The notes under the pieces were generated by a model that ran no database searches, was not told the DNA's origin, and was given only the letters and a program-made list of their open reading frames with translations. A stretch of DNA of 64,000 nucleotides, from assembly GCA_015179045.1 (NCBI GenBank), contig WHUZ01000117.1, forward strand, positions 82,433 to 146,432. Reading direction: 5' to 3'. Shown here one piece after another: positions 54,845 to 64,000 of the stretch. The stretch's first letter is position 1. Every line of letters begins with the position of its first letter. The stretch is from Kalaharituber pfeilii (taxonomy: Eukaryota > Ascomycota > Pezizomycetes > Pezizales > Pezizaceae). A program made the translations under genes and the position numbers.

Positions 54845-56940
54845 CGTGCCCGAAGTGGTAACGATCTGTCCCCCTGTAACGATCCATTCTCTGGGCACTC
54901 CTCGTCATACATTCCTCGCTCTACTACTTATTTTGGATATATTGCAACTATAGAAATTGCTTAACATTATACCAATTTGACATCGCTGAATCAGAATTTG
55001 CTATCATAATGAGGAAAAAATCAAAATTCCATTATTTACAACCAAATTCATTATTATTCACCTAATTTGAGCTCTCCCTGTATGGAGTATAGCTCAACAT
55101 CCTCGAAATCAGGAAAATAATATAGAAAACTAGTAATTCTCATCCATCTAGGGCTGGTCTTTTTATTAGAAGTCAATATTGCATATACAGATCATGTGGG
55201 ATGCAGTGCACCTTCAATTGTATAGAAGTAGTTTATGTTCCTGAGCTAATCTCCATACCTTGATCTGACATTCAGTGTTCCTAGACTCCTCAAGTGATTC
55301 AGGAATACCGGGACTTGAAGTTGTAGTAGTTGAAGCACTAGGGGTGGTAACAGTAACTCCTTCTGAGGCGCCAGGTATGACAGAAGAGACCTATGGCTCA
55401 AATCTGCTATTGGAACCTTCTTCTACCCCCCCTTCTAGTATTCAGACCCTCCTATCTCATGAACTAAAGATCTTTCCCAGCCCCAGCCTTGCATGTGAGT
55501 TCCTCTATGGTGTCTTTTTGTAACTTGTTCAGCTGCAGCCATCTCTCTCTATTTTCGTTCTTCTTTTGCCTTGCTGTCATGGGTCACCTCGGGTGGCCGA
55601 TAGAGCGTATATGCGACGTATGCGAAATGCGACAGCAAATATATCGGATGCAGGTGCGTATTGCTAAATGAGCTATGCACAGGACTAGTAAACGTCACTA
55701 GTCAAGTGTTTTTTCACTGATCTGGTGGGATGCGGTTCTCTACCCAAGACGCCCAAGACGTTATATTCACTCACTTCCTCCTAAGCCGCCTCGAGCTGAA
55801 GTTAAAGCAATACTGGAAATAGAAGGAAAACATAGTAGGAGATGTCGAAAAGGAAACAGAGAGTACCAGCGAAGGTCAGAAAGGAGGAAGAGAAACTTCA
55901 GAAGGTGCGAAAATAGTTTAGGATAAGAAAGAAGCCGCTGATATGCAAAGTAGTTAGCAGCGATGGATCGAGAAAGTAAGGCAAAAGAGGAACGAAAATA
56001 GAGAGAGATGGCTGCAGCTGAACAAGTTACAAAAAGATACCATAGAGGAACTCACATGCAAGGCTGGGGCTGGGAAAGATCTTTAGTTCATGAGATAGGA
56101 GGGTCTGAATACTAGAAGGGGGGGTGGGTAGAAGAAGGTTCCAATAGCAGATTTGAGCCATAGGTCTCTTCTGTCATACCTGGCACCTCAGAAGGAGTTA
56201 CTGTTACCACCCCTAGTGCTTCAACTACTACAACTTCAAGTCCCGGTATTCCTGAATCACTTGAGGAGTCTAGGAACACTGAATGTCAGATCAAGGTATG
56301 GAGATTAGCTCAGGAACATAAACTACTTCTATACAATTGAAGGTGCATTGCATCCCACATGATCTGTATATGCAATATTGACTTTTGATAAAAAGACCAG
56401 CCCTAGATAGCTGAGAATTACTAGTTTTCTATAAAATTTTTCTGATTTCGAGAATGTTGAGCTATACTATATACAGGGAGGACGCAACTTAGGTTTTTTT
56501 TTTTTTTTTTTTTTTTTTATTTCATTACTCGCATGCCGCCCTAAGGGCTATGGCGAGGTATAAATTAACTAAAAACAAAAAACAAAGTACGCACTGACAG
56601 TCTTAACTACATGTGGTGGGAGGGGTGCCGAGCCTGCCTATTTCCTTCCTCTGCCTGGCTCGTACACCTCCGAGCGCAACCATTTCCCTCCGAGTCTGAC
56701 TTTCCCATCAACTTAGGTAAATAATGATAAATTTAGTTGTAAATATTGGAATTTTGATTCTTTCCTCATTATGATAGCAAATTCTGATTCAGCGATGTCA
56801 AATTGGTATAATGTTAAGCAATTTCTATAGTTGCAATATATTCAAATAAAAGTAGTAGAGTGAGGAATGCATGACGAGGAGTGCCCAGAGAGTGGATCGT
56901 TACAGGGGGGCAGATCGTTACCACATCGGGCACGCTAAGC
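54845..56940. repeat. large palindrome, arms about 720 bp
   Basis: Left arm 54845-55569, spacer 55570-55981, right arm 55982-56940 (enlarged by a LINE insert at 56494-56708). Outer ends read cgtgcccgaagtggtaacga. The right arm and spacer look like the degraded 3' end of a transposase gene (for example WLQLNKLQKDTIEELT), so this is probably a foldback made from a transposon end. The open frame at 55275-55523 is antisense to that trace. Confidence 0.75.
56494..56708 (-). mobile_element. 5'-truncated LINE (family A tail), 215 bp
   Basis: Duplication caacttagg at 56485-56493 and 56709-56717. It is absent from the opposite palindrome arm, so it inserted after the palindrome formed. Confidence 0.88.
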
Positions 56941-57539
56941 CCTCTCTATATATAGTATAGCTCGATATTCTTGAAATCAGAAATTTTCAACAGCAAAAAA
57001 AATTTATTGTGCCCGAGTGCCGGATGCATCTGGCGCATGAGGCGCTCCTGACGTAAACTGAAGCGCCTAGGCGCAGCGCGAGCATTATGGGCGCACAAAC
57101 TCTGTCAGCTTGCATTACAGTAGGGGTGCACATCCAGTTAACTTCAACCTTTGAGGCGTCAGCACGCCGACCATAAGCATCCTCAATGTAGCGAAACAAG
57201 GTGCTCCGTCCATCATGTGTTGGATATTGTGGCCCTCACCCATGATGTATTTGATATTGTAATCCTTGCCCATGATGTATTTGATATTGTAGCCCTCGCA
57301 CAGTACAATACAAACGCTTATTGCGCGCTTGCGCTTATTTTGCTTCCCGTGTACTTTCGAATACCAATATGCAACATGCAAGCCATAAATTTATTAAATA
57401 ATGACTAAGAATATCTACAAAAACGGCTTTCTGGTGCACCTTCATGCCCACCGCGCGCACCTGGTCGCCAAATTGGCCTCAAGATGCCTCACTATAGACT
57501 TGCCATCAAAATCACGCCGTGAAGTAGAGCCTCCTGTAG
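56941..57539. other. intergenic, short tandem unit
   Basis: The string catgatgtatttgatattgt occurs two to three times at 57215-57295. No gene seen. Confidence 0.4.
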
Positions 57540-57700
57540 CTGTCAGATTAGCTCATTCTGCGCCGTCGAGAGGGGACTGGCATACCTGTCAATAGAGCTG
57601 ATTCAGCAGATCTCGCGCCGTCGAGGGCTGTCACATCTGCTAAAATCGGCTCATTCTGCAGCATAGCGCGCCGTTGAGAGGGGCCTGCCATACCTGTCAA
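57540..57700. repeat. satellite fragment, about three units
   Basis: Reverse-orientation units of the 43870-44770 satellite (gcgccgtcgagaggggcctg, ccatacctgtcaa). Sequence between here and 59314 interrupts the array. Confidence 0.65.
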
Positions 57701-57924
57701 TTAAACAGCCTCCGAAAGGGCATCTCAAAAAGGCTCTGGAAAAGCCGTCGAGCAGCCTCTAGAAGGGCCCGTTGAACAGCATGTCAATAGCTAGCCTCTC
57801 GAACTGCCTCTCGAACTGCCTCCCGAACTGCCTCTGAACAGCACTACAATAGTAGTGAAAAACAAAAGCAGCAGTACACTTGGTCTCATACCAAGCGCCT
57901 GGCAGTACACTACCTCTGGTGGTA

Positions 57925-59313
57925 ATCAATCGACAACAACCACGACAGGACGAGTGTTTGGAAGCGACTCCACAACCACAACGTCCCCCCCAGTGAAACC
58001 CACATAGATCAAAAGCTCTCAGCGCGCTGAGTCTTTTGATCGAATTTTCATTCCCAAATACCATAACCCACAAGTTTCCTCCCAGGGTGAAACTTCGAGG
58101 AAATCTTCAGCTCAACACCTTGTTGCCAACACATCAACCCCCGCACGACCGGCACCAAGACCCAATAGGAGGCCCCGAAACACCACCCACCACCATTCAA
58201 ATGCCGAAGGGCAAAGAGAGAGAGAGGACCGACGTCCCGGCCCCCCCAGCGGCGGCACCCCCCCTCAGACACCAAGATGGAACGACGTATGGGAAACGAT
58301 CTGGGAGAAAACTGGCATCAGAGAACCGGTCCTTCTCGAGTCATGACGCATCCAAGTCGAGAAGGAACGGCACGGACATGAGGCGGATTCCCCTCTCCCG
58401 AGATGCCTCCTCGACCCCGCCACACCCGTCGCCCCCTCCCCACCGCCGCCAACAACCTTGGGGTTCATCCTCACCACCACCATCCACACACCCCCGGCCG
58501 AATCCACGCCTGAAGCACTAGGCTTCAGCAAAATATTCGTCGCGCACTCTGAGGAGCCGTCCACAGAGCGCACAACTACGACCACCCCCGCCCCCCGTCC
58601 CAACCCCGGAGGTCGCGACCAAGACGAGAAAGCGAAAAGGCAAAACGGCGTCAGCGCAAGACCCGTGTGCCTTCAAACGAAGACTTGACGATGCGGAGGC
58701 AAGGAAGATAGCCACCGCACCACCGGTCAGGACATCATCTGGCCACGCCGACAACAATCATGTCGGCGCCATCACGACGACCCCATCAACCCCGCGTCCA
58801 CCCCCACCCCCACGCCCACGCCGAAGACCAAACCCCCTTGAACTCCAAACGCCAAATCCCCAACGCACCCATCCACCCCCGGTGCCATCACCCCAAATCC
58901 GGCATCGTAGTACGTGGGATACCCCTGAGGAAGGACCTCGGGAACGTCCGGAGATGGATGGAAGCAGACAATAAAGACATAGGAAAGATCACGGGGATTA
59001 GATGGCTAAGGAACAAGCAGATGCTGAGGGAGGAAGGAAAAAAGACAAGTTCGGTAGTTGTATACCTGGAGAATACAACGGAAGTAGATTGGGTGAGACT
59101 AGGAGGAAGATGGTTGTGAGCCTGCCGGTACGAATGGGACAGAGGACGGAAATAGGCAAAGGACGTCCCCCCGCATCGGCTCGGATCATCCACCCATACC
59201 ACCAGCGAGAGTCGTGGGTTTTATGTAGCTATCTGTTATTTTCCTTTACTCAAATAAACTCTCGCCATAGCCCGTAGGGCGGCACGCGATAATGATATAA
59301 AAAAAAAAAAAAA
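57925..59313 (+). mobile_element. second ORF1-only half-LINE with family A tail
   Basis: Shares its 5' part with 35820-37872 (gacgagtgtttggaagcgac, then atcaaaagctctcagcg and gttgccaacacatc) and ends with the family A tail plus poly(A) at 59313. The flanking tacctgtcaa occurs at 57691-57700 and 59314-59323, but a foldback fragment (57701-57870) lies between the first copy and the LINE start, so the duplication is uncertain. No RT or RNase H sequence is present. Confidence 0.7.
58201..59119 (+). pseudogene. LINE ORF1 relic
   Basis: A likely start MPKGKERERTDVPAPP at 58201 leads into a Pro/Arg/Ser-rich region with frameshifts. The conserved end domain reads GIVVRGIPLRKDLGNVRRWM, then KITGIRWLRNKQML and KTSSVVVYLENTTEVDWVRL, terminating at GRWL. 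It is homologous to 37010-37663, with at least two frame changes. Confidence 0.7.
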
Positions 59314-59710
59314 TACCTGTCAACTGAGCCCATTTGGCCATATCTCGCGCCATCGTGGCATACCTGTCATACCTGTTAAGTTGAGCTCATGTTGCCATAT
59401 TGCGCGCCGTGGAGAGGGGCTGCCATACCTGTTGAATTCAGCTCATGTTGCCAACATCTCGCGCATACCTGTAATACCTGTAAAGTTAATCTCATGATGC
59501 CATTTCGCGCCGTCGAGAGGGGCCTGCCATACTGTCAAATTCGGTTCATGTTGCCATATCTCGCACTATCGAGAGGGGCCTGCCATACCTCTTAACTGCA
59601 GCTCATGTTGCCACATCTCGCGCCGTCGAGTGGAAAGTGTTATACCTGTCAGATTCAGTTCATTGTGCGCCGTTTAAGAGGGCCCGCCCATACCTGTGAA
59701 TATGTGCTGC
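59314..59710. repeat. satellite array, about seven units
   Basis: Continues the 57540-57700 array after the half-LINE. Its far edge (tgtgctgcaatagtcgcgtc and on) is the same edge sequence seen at 42480-42530, which defines a boundary of the satellite-bearing element. Confidence 0.7.
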
Positions 59711-59813
59711 AATAGTCGCGTCAACAAACACGCTCTCAGCGTGTCGGCACGTTGCACTCTACAGGTCTGGCCAGCGACTCAGAATGAGGGCAAAGTCAAT
59801 GGGCAGGCTGGAA

Positions 59814-59880
59814 GGGTTTTTTTTTTTTTTTTTTTTTTTTATATCAATACTCGCAGGCCGCCCTATGGGCTATGGCGAGG
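59814..59880 (-). mobile_element. LINE tail, family A
   Basis: Poly(T) and atatcaatactcgcaggccg on the plus strand; the sequence continues past the usual cut point. No clean duplication found, partly because a hAT sits just beyond it. Confidence 0.65.
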
Positions 59881-60085
59881 TTTTATTTCAAAACAAGAAA
59901 AGAAAGAAGAATAACTAAGTACATGTGCTGGTGAGCGGCACGAGCTAGCTCGAGCCTGGATTGATTATATACATAATATTGACAAACGAAACTAAACTAA
60001 GCTAAATTTTCATCTTTCTCACTACTATCAGCTAAATTGAGCATTTCGAAGTTGTTGGTAGATCAGAATGAGCTCCAAGTCTCTA

Positions 60086-60858
60086 TGGTGCCGGAAGTTA
60101 AGAGCGGACATATTGTAACATTGCCAGCCCGCATTGATAAGCAGCACCATATGTGTCAATTTGCTGGTAAGAATTGTGAGCAATTGCACTTTTCAGCCCC
60201 TGACGGTCGCTTACACGGTCGCAATCTACTGTGCACGTCGTTTTACTAGCAAATGAGCGAGATTTCAGAGAGCAAAAGGTAAGTTACAAGAAATGATTGA
60301 GGCACAGGGGCATATTGTTTTATTTTACCCTCGATTTCATTGTGAATTGATTTTATAGAGCTATTTTTGGGTGCAGCTAAAAAATATACTCATGAGAACT
60401 GTGAGTATTCTTCAGCAGGTTTACGAGAAACTATACCCAAGGCTCTTTTTTCTATTTCAGATATCTCTATTTGGCGTTATTATAATAAGTGCCTCCGTAT
60501 TATGCAGGCATATAAAGATGGCCATCAATATGGTACAGAGGCCTTTGAAAATCATGTATATTAGAGCCACAGGCGGGTGCGAGAGGGGGAGCCTTTGATG
60601 ACTAATCCATTTTTGTATGAGGCTTGGCATGTAACATCTGGCAGATTTGCTAACAAAGTACAAAACTTTGAACCTTATCAGTTTTACAACGAATAAAGAT
60701 TTCACCATGAAAAAATCATAGAGTGATAGAGGCGTCTCAAATACTATCGATTTTTGATATTTCTACCTTAATTCATGTCATGTTGTGGTTGTTGATAGGT
60801 TTTGCGATGGGTTGGTTGTATCGCAATTTTCATGTCCGCTTTTAACTTCCCGGCACCA
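60086..60858 (+). mobile_element. TA-flanked DDE transposon, internally deleted
   Basis: Flanked by TA (60084-60085, 60859-60860). Ends tggtgccggaagttaagagc and reverse complement of cggcacca-type sequence. It carries only the C-terminal part of its transposase. Confidence 0.8.
60260..60720 (+). pseudogene. DDE transposase C-terminal fragment
   Basis: Plus-strand pieces read REQKGKLQEMIEAQGHIVLF, then YPRFHCEL, and after a small break FLGAAKKYTHENCEYSSAGL and RETIPKALFSISDISIWRYY, ending YGTEAFENHVY then SHRRV. This HCEL..GAAKKY..HENCEYS pattern is the last catalytic block and tail of a fungal DDE endonuclease type related to Tc1/IS630. Stops break the frame. The N-terminal half is missing. 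Confidence 0.75.
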
Positions 60859-60994
60859 TAATTGTTACTATATTAGGTATTTACAGTTTATGAAACCTTG
60901 CACTGGCTAAGCATTTTAGCGAGCTGTCAAGAAAAACACTGGCATGATCTTGGCTCGTTTGAGCTCGAGCTGGCTCGGCTCGTGCCGCTCACTA

Positions 60995-61289
60995 GCGCGC
61001 ACTTCTCACTACAGTACCTCTGAGCCGAGGATGATATTCTATCCACGGCTGATTGGGCGGATAATGGCTCAATATCGATTTAGAGCAGCATGAAAAAGCA
61101 AGTACATAGCATATGCCTTATTTTCACCTTGAATTAATAAATTGTCCATTCTACTACAGTAGCCGGATTTTATGCATCACAACTGGCTTGAAGCAAGAAT
61201 TAAAAAATGTTGCCCCAGTTCCAAATCCCAATTCGTCATCTCTAGAATTCTAACTCTAAGAAAAATGAAGAGATCATCGCTGGAACTGG
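60995..61289. other. intergenic, no gene seen
   Basis: Nothing recognised. Confidence 0.35.
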
Positions 61290-61730
61290 AGCATTACCAG
61301 TACAGTTTATCTTATTGAACAAGATGGTGGTCAGCCTTACCGGTATTCCCCGGGTCGCAATTCTGCCCCTATCCATGGCGCTTGGTGTTACCTCCATATG
61401 GAAACAACAGCATTCTAGTTCAACTACTTACAAGGTCATAGGAAAGTTGACAAAACTTACACCTCATGAACCGACCGCCCCGCCCCCACCACCTCTTAGT
61501 CTTAGCCCCTTCGAGCCGCTGCTGCAGCATCTCACACCACCACTCCGCCGACCGCCTTTCAGTCGCGACCCCCCTCTTCGGCACCCGTGTCAGCCACACC
61601 TTAGCCTTTACAGGCCCTTCAGAGATCCCCCTCCAACGGCCCCCTCCAGCCGCCTTTCTGCCACCACTTTAATGCGCTTTCTTTTCCTTTCTTTTTCTTT
61701 TTATATTTTATATTTTATTTCCTTTCTCTG
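61290..61730 (+). repeat. dispersed repeat, copy 2, with 138-codon frame
   Basis: About 61290-61570 matches 41249-41606 in reverse. An open frame from 61315 (it opens with TTG or ATG at 61324, MVVSLTGIPRVAILPLSMAL) continues beyond the shared part and has a Pro-rich middle. Conserved in both copies but not recognised. Confidence 0.5.
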
Positions 61731-62194
61731 ATGTATGCATTTTATATCTATGACGTCTTTGTAATGATTAATTGATGGTTAAAGTAGGGTTTAGGGTACA
61801 CTGCGGTTGAGTGCACGAGAGCTCCAGGTCAACAATACAACGTCCGGGGAATACGGAAACGTAATACCCATGATGCTTGAGATAATATATTGGAGTTATT
61901 AGTATCCAGGAACTCGGTATGCCCTTGTGATATGGTATCGAGATGATAAAGTTTGTTGCTATAATTTTACCGGGGTTACTCTCGCATCTAAGGGTCGTAT
62001 TATTATTAATTATACAGTGACATACTCTAAGTGCCCTGCATATGCATTATGGAAGCCTGCCCGAAGGCGTAACAAGAGGTCCCACACGGTTGCGATTACG
62101 AAACCACTTGAAGAAACCTATCGCCTAAGTTTTGCACCAATTCTATGCTAGAGCTCTCAATAGATCATGCCTGGCTATTTGCTTCGCCCACTAG
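61731..62194. other. unassigned interval with a protein-like frame
   Basis: About 61900-62151 (+) encodes YALVIWYRDDKVCCYNFTGV and on to SHTVAITKPLEETYRLSF. It looks protein-like but I do not recognise it. Stops upstream suggest a remnant. Confidence 0.3.
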
Positions 62195-62205
62195 CCTATC
62201 ATCTG

Positions 62206-62272
62206 CCCTGCCTTGGCGAACAGCTGCACGCGGGGTCATGTGATAATAAAAAAAAAAAAAAAAAAAAAAAAA
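62206..62272 (+). mobile_element. LINE-tail insert, family B
   Basis: Duplication cctatcatctg at 62195-62205 and 62273-62283. Confidence 0.9.
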
Positions 62273-62284
62273 CCTATCATCTGG

Positions 62285-62530
62285 TCAGTGTTCCCAACCG
62301 GCCAGGCCTGAAACCGCCTGGGGCGGCCCCGGCGGAGCTTCTGATGGCCTGGACCGGCCTGAAACATGCAGGCCGATTCAGGCCATTCAGGCCATTCAGG
62401 CCGATTCATGCCATTCAGGCCGATTCAGGCCATTCAGGCCGATTCAGGCCATTCAGGCCGATTCAGGCCATTCAGGCCGATTCAGGCCATTCAGGCCGAT
62501 TCAGGCCATTCAGGCCGGTTCAGGCAGACC
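62285..62530 (+). mobile_element. GGCC-array element, left end only
   Basis: Starts cagtgttcccaaccggccag, the terminal repeat of 47148-47938, then about eight units of gattcaggccattcaggcc. No right end found. Confidence 0.65.
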
Positions 62531-62540
62531 AGTTTGCGCA

Positions 62541-63200
62541 AACACTACGAGCACCACCAGTTTGAGCCTGTGTGCTAAGGTAGCTATTTCATTGAGGAGT
62601 TCGGTTCACTATGCTGTCCATTTTTTACTGTGTTCTGTATTCAGTGTTTTGTGTTCTCGTTCTGATCATCTAAGTACAGGTGGGCACCTGCGTAATCCCT
62701 CTCACACCATAGCGGAGTAAACTACATTCTCCTCCACTTTTCGCAGTCAATATCTTCTCAATTCCACTTTCTCAGTTTCGCATCTACAGTACCTAAACTT
62801 TGTAAAACTGTCTAAGGGCTATTCTGATAATCTTACACGTATAAGTACAGTCACCAGATGACCTAGTGCTGGCTGTATTATAATGGAACTTACTCAATTC
62901 AGTCAATTATTACGTATATTACATTGTCTACAAATATAGATCTGTGGCTAAGGCAGTTCTTCAGCTGCTAATTGGTTGTAGTCATTCAAGAGTATACGCT
63001 GATCTTGATGATCAAAGGCCAAAATTCAGTTACTGATTGGTGATGCTATTCAGGCTGTTTCAGACGGTCCAGACGGTCCAGGCGGTCCAGACCATTTAGG
63101 TATACTTTTTTAGTATTTAAACCCCGACAAATATCCATGCGTAGGGACTGCGGTCACATACCCGGGCTATTCATCTCACCACCTATTATTCTTTCAAATT
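62541..63200. other. intergenic, no gene seen
   Basis: Short run ccagacggtccaggcggtcc near 63065. Nothing else recognised. Confidence 0.35.
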
Positions 63201-63213
63201 GAGGTCACATATC

Positions 63214-63273
63214 ACCTGCCATGGCCACGTGCTACAAGCGAGGTTATGTGATTTAAAAAAAAAAAAAAAAAAA
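63214..63273 (+). mobile_element. LINE-tail insert, family B
   Basis: 60 bp; duplication gaggtcacatatc at 63201-63213 and 63274-63286. Confidence 0.92.
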
Positions 63274-63286
63274 GAGGTCACATATC

Positions 63287-64000
63287 GCGCGTATTTATTC
63301 ACCACCTATTATTCTTTCCGCGTGTGTTCGGGGGTAGGGGAAAATACTCAGAAGCGCTATGCATGCATTAATGTGCGCCACCAGACAGGGGGTCAAAAGT
63401 GACTTCAAGTAGGTATGACTTTTTGTCGAAAAGTCTTCACCAACAAAAGTACGACACACGTATTTTTTAATTGCATTCAAGTCAACAAGCATTGCATAAT
63501 ATGCATAACTACAACTGGCTGCCCAAACGCGAAGCAATCTAGCATACTTCTAACTATTGGTATGAGCTTCTTTTATCTTTTATCCACTCTGAGGCTTTCC
63601 ACTTCAATTGCGCATTTGTTGTGTACATTAATAATTCAGATGTGCTCAACTAGAGTAGTTTCTCAATTGTGAATTTTATACCGAAATTTGCGTGCGAGCT
63701 CGGGTTTCCATTTCGCTATTGTATAGGCTTCAGTGGCGATTCGACACTGCGATTGGGAAAATGAGTTGTGCTGGCTGATTGGAAACAACATTGAAGCGTG
63801 TAACTTTGCGAAGCGTGTAGGAATCCTGTAGATAACAAGTGCTGTATACATAATAAACAGCTGACTGCCTAGCAACGATCCCTGTCACATGTATGCAACT
63901 TTTCGCGCTTCTGAAGACTTACCTTGATACTGAGTTCATTTCGCCCAGCTATTACTTTTTCAAATTTTAGGTCACATATCGCGTCCATTTATTTACAACT
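63287..64000. other. intergenic to window end
   Basis: Contains further copies of caccacctattattcttt (near 63300) and of ggtcacatatcgcg (near 63970), so an eroded direct repeat borders the last insert. No gene seen. Confidence 0.35.

Larger units (their letters stand above)
59929..60994. mobile_element. hAT element (hAT-4)
   Basis: Ends tggtgagcggcacgagct and gctcgtgccgctcacta. Flanks do not match (erosion or recombination). Interior sequence equals that of hAT-2 (for example ccaagtctcta and atattaggtatttacagtt), interrupted by the DDE element at 60086-60858. Confidence 0.75.

Noticed and set aside
55275..55523. 82-codon Ser/Val-rich frame
   Set aside because: It lies in the left palindrome arm, antisense to the better transposase-like reading.
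60367..60598. Two overlapping frames considered as small host genes
   Set aside because: They are two readings of a DDE transposase C-terminus inside a TA-flanked element.

Overview
The window looks like a transposon-saturated, gene-poor stretch of a filamentous ascomycete nuclear genome. The evidence is short GT-AG introns with CTAAC-type branch points, LINEs carrying RNase H and a zinc knuckle at the end of ORF2, solo LTRs with 5-bp target duplications, hAT elements with 8-bp duplications, TA-flanked Tc1/pogo relatives and several MITE and foldback families. The repeat load would suit a truffle-like or other repeat-rich Pezizomycotina genome, but that placement is a guess. There is no operon, CRISPR array, rRNA or convincing tRNA.

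Only a few host genes are supported: a two-exon gene for a 125-residue protein with two CxxC pairs (7690-8137, +); a two-exon FAD-linked oxidase of the arabinonolactone/gulonolactone oxidase family (9111-10927, -); a two-exon single-pass membrane protein (13503-14004, -); a two-exon F-box/LRR-like protein (32188-33764, -); a possible tiny secreted protein (19712-19843, -); and a frameshifted secreted-protein relic (about 50850-51793, -). The genes do not form a pathway. They sit in three islands (7.7-14 kb, 32-34 kb, 51 kb) separated by mobile DNA.

Layout. 1-6.7 kb: broken Tc1 transposase split by a MITE, then a hAT element holding a Tc1 derivative and two LINE-tail inserts. 6.7-7.3 kb: tandem repeat. 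7.7-14 kb: gene island. 15-24 kb: LINE ORF2 fragment, hAT elements, and a solo LTR split by a 2.7-kb hAT. 25.5-32 kb: solo LTR, a duplicated block holding a gene-like unit, and a composite element with at least five later insertions. 32-34 kb: F-box gene. 34.5-41.6 kb: LINE copies, an ORF1-only half-LINE, a GGCC-array element, the inverted second copy of the duplicated block, and a solo LTR nested in a solo LTR. 41.6-49.7 kb: satellites and a LINE reverse transcriptase split by a solo LTR and a hAT. 50-64 kb: solo LTR, secreted relic, MITEs, a large palindrome, a second half-LINE, a hAT carrying a Tc1/IS630-type DDE element, and further repeats.

The most unusual theme is a large set of very short retro-insertions. 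Two sequence families (called A and B here) occur as about 40 nt of unique sequence plus poly(A), each copy flanked by its own 10-15 bp target duplication. Family A is the extreme 3' end of a LINE found longer elsewhere in the window. It can fold into a small stem whose closing base pair covaries between copies, and most copies are cut off just at the base of that stem. I read these as target-primed LINE insertions aborted at a structured 3' tail, so abundant that they behave as a separate class of micro-retroposon.
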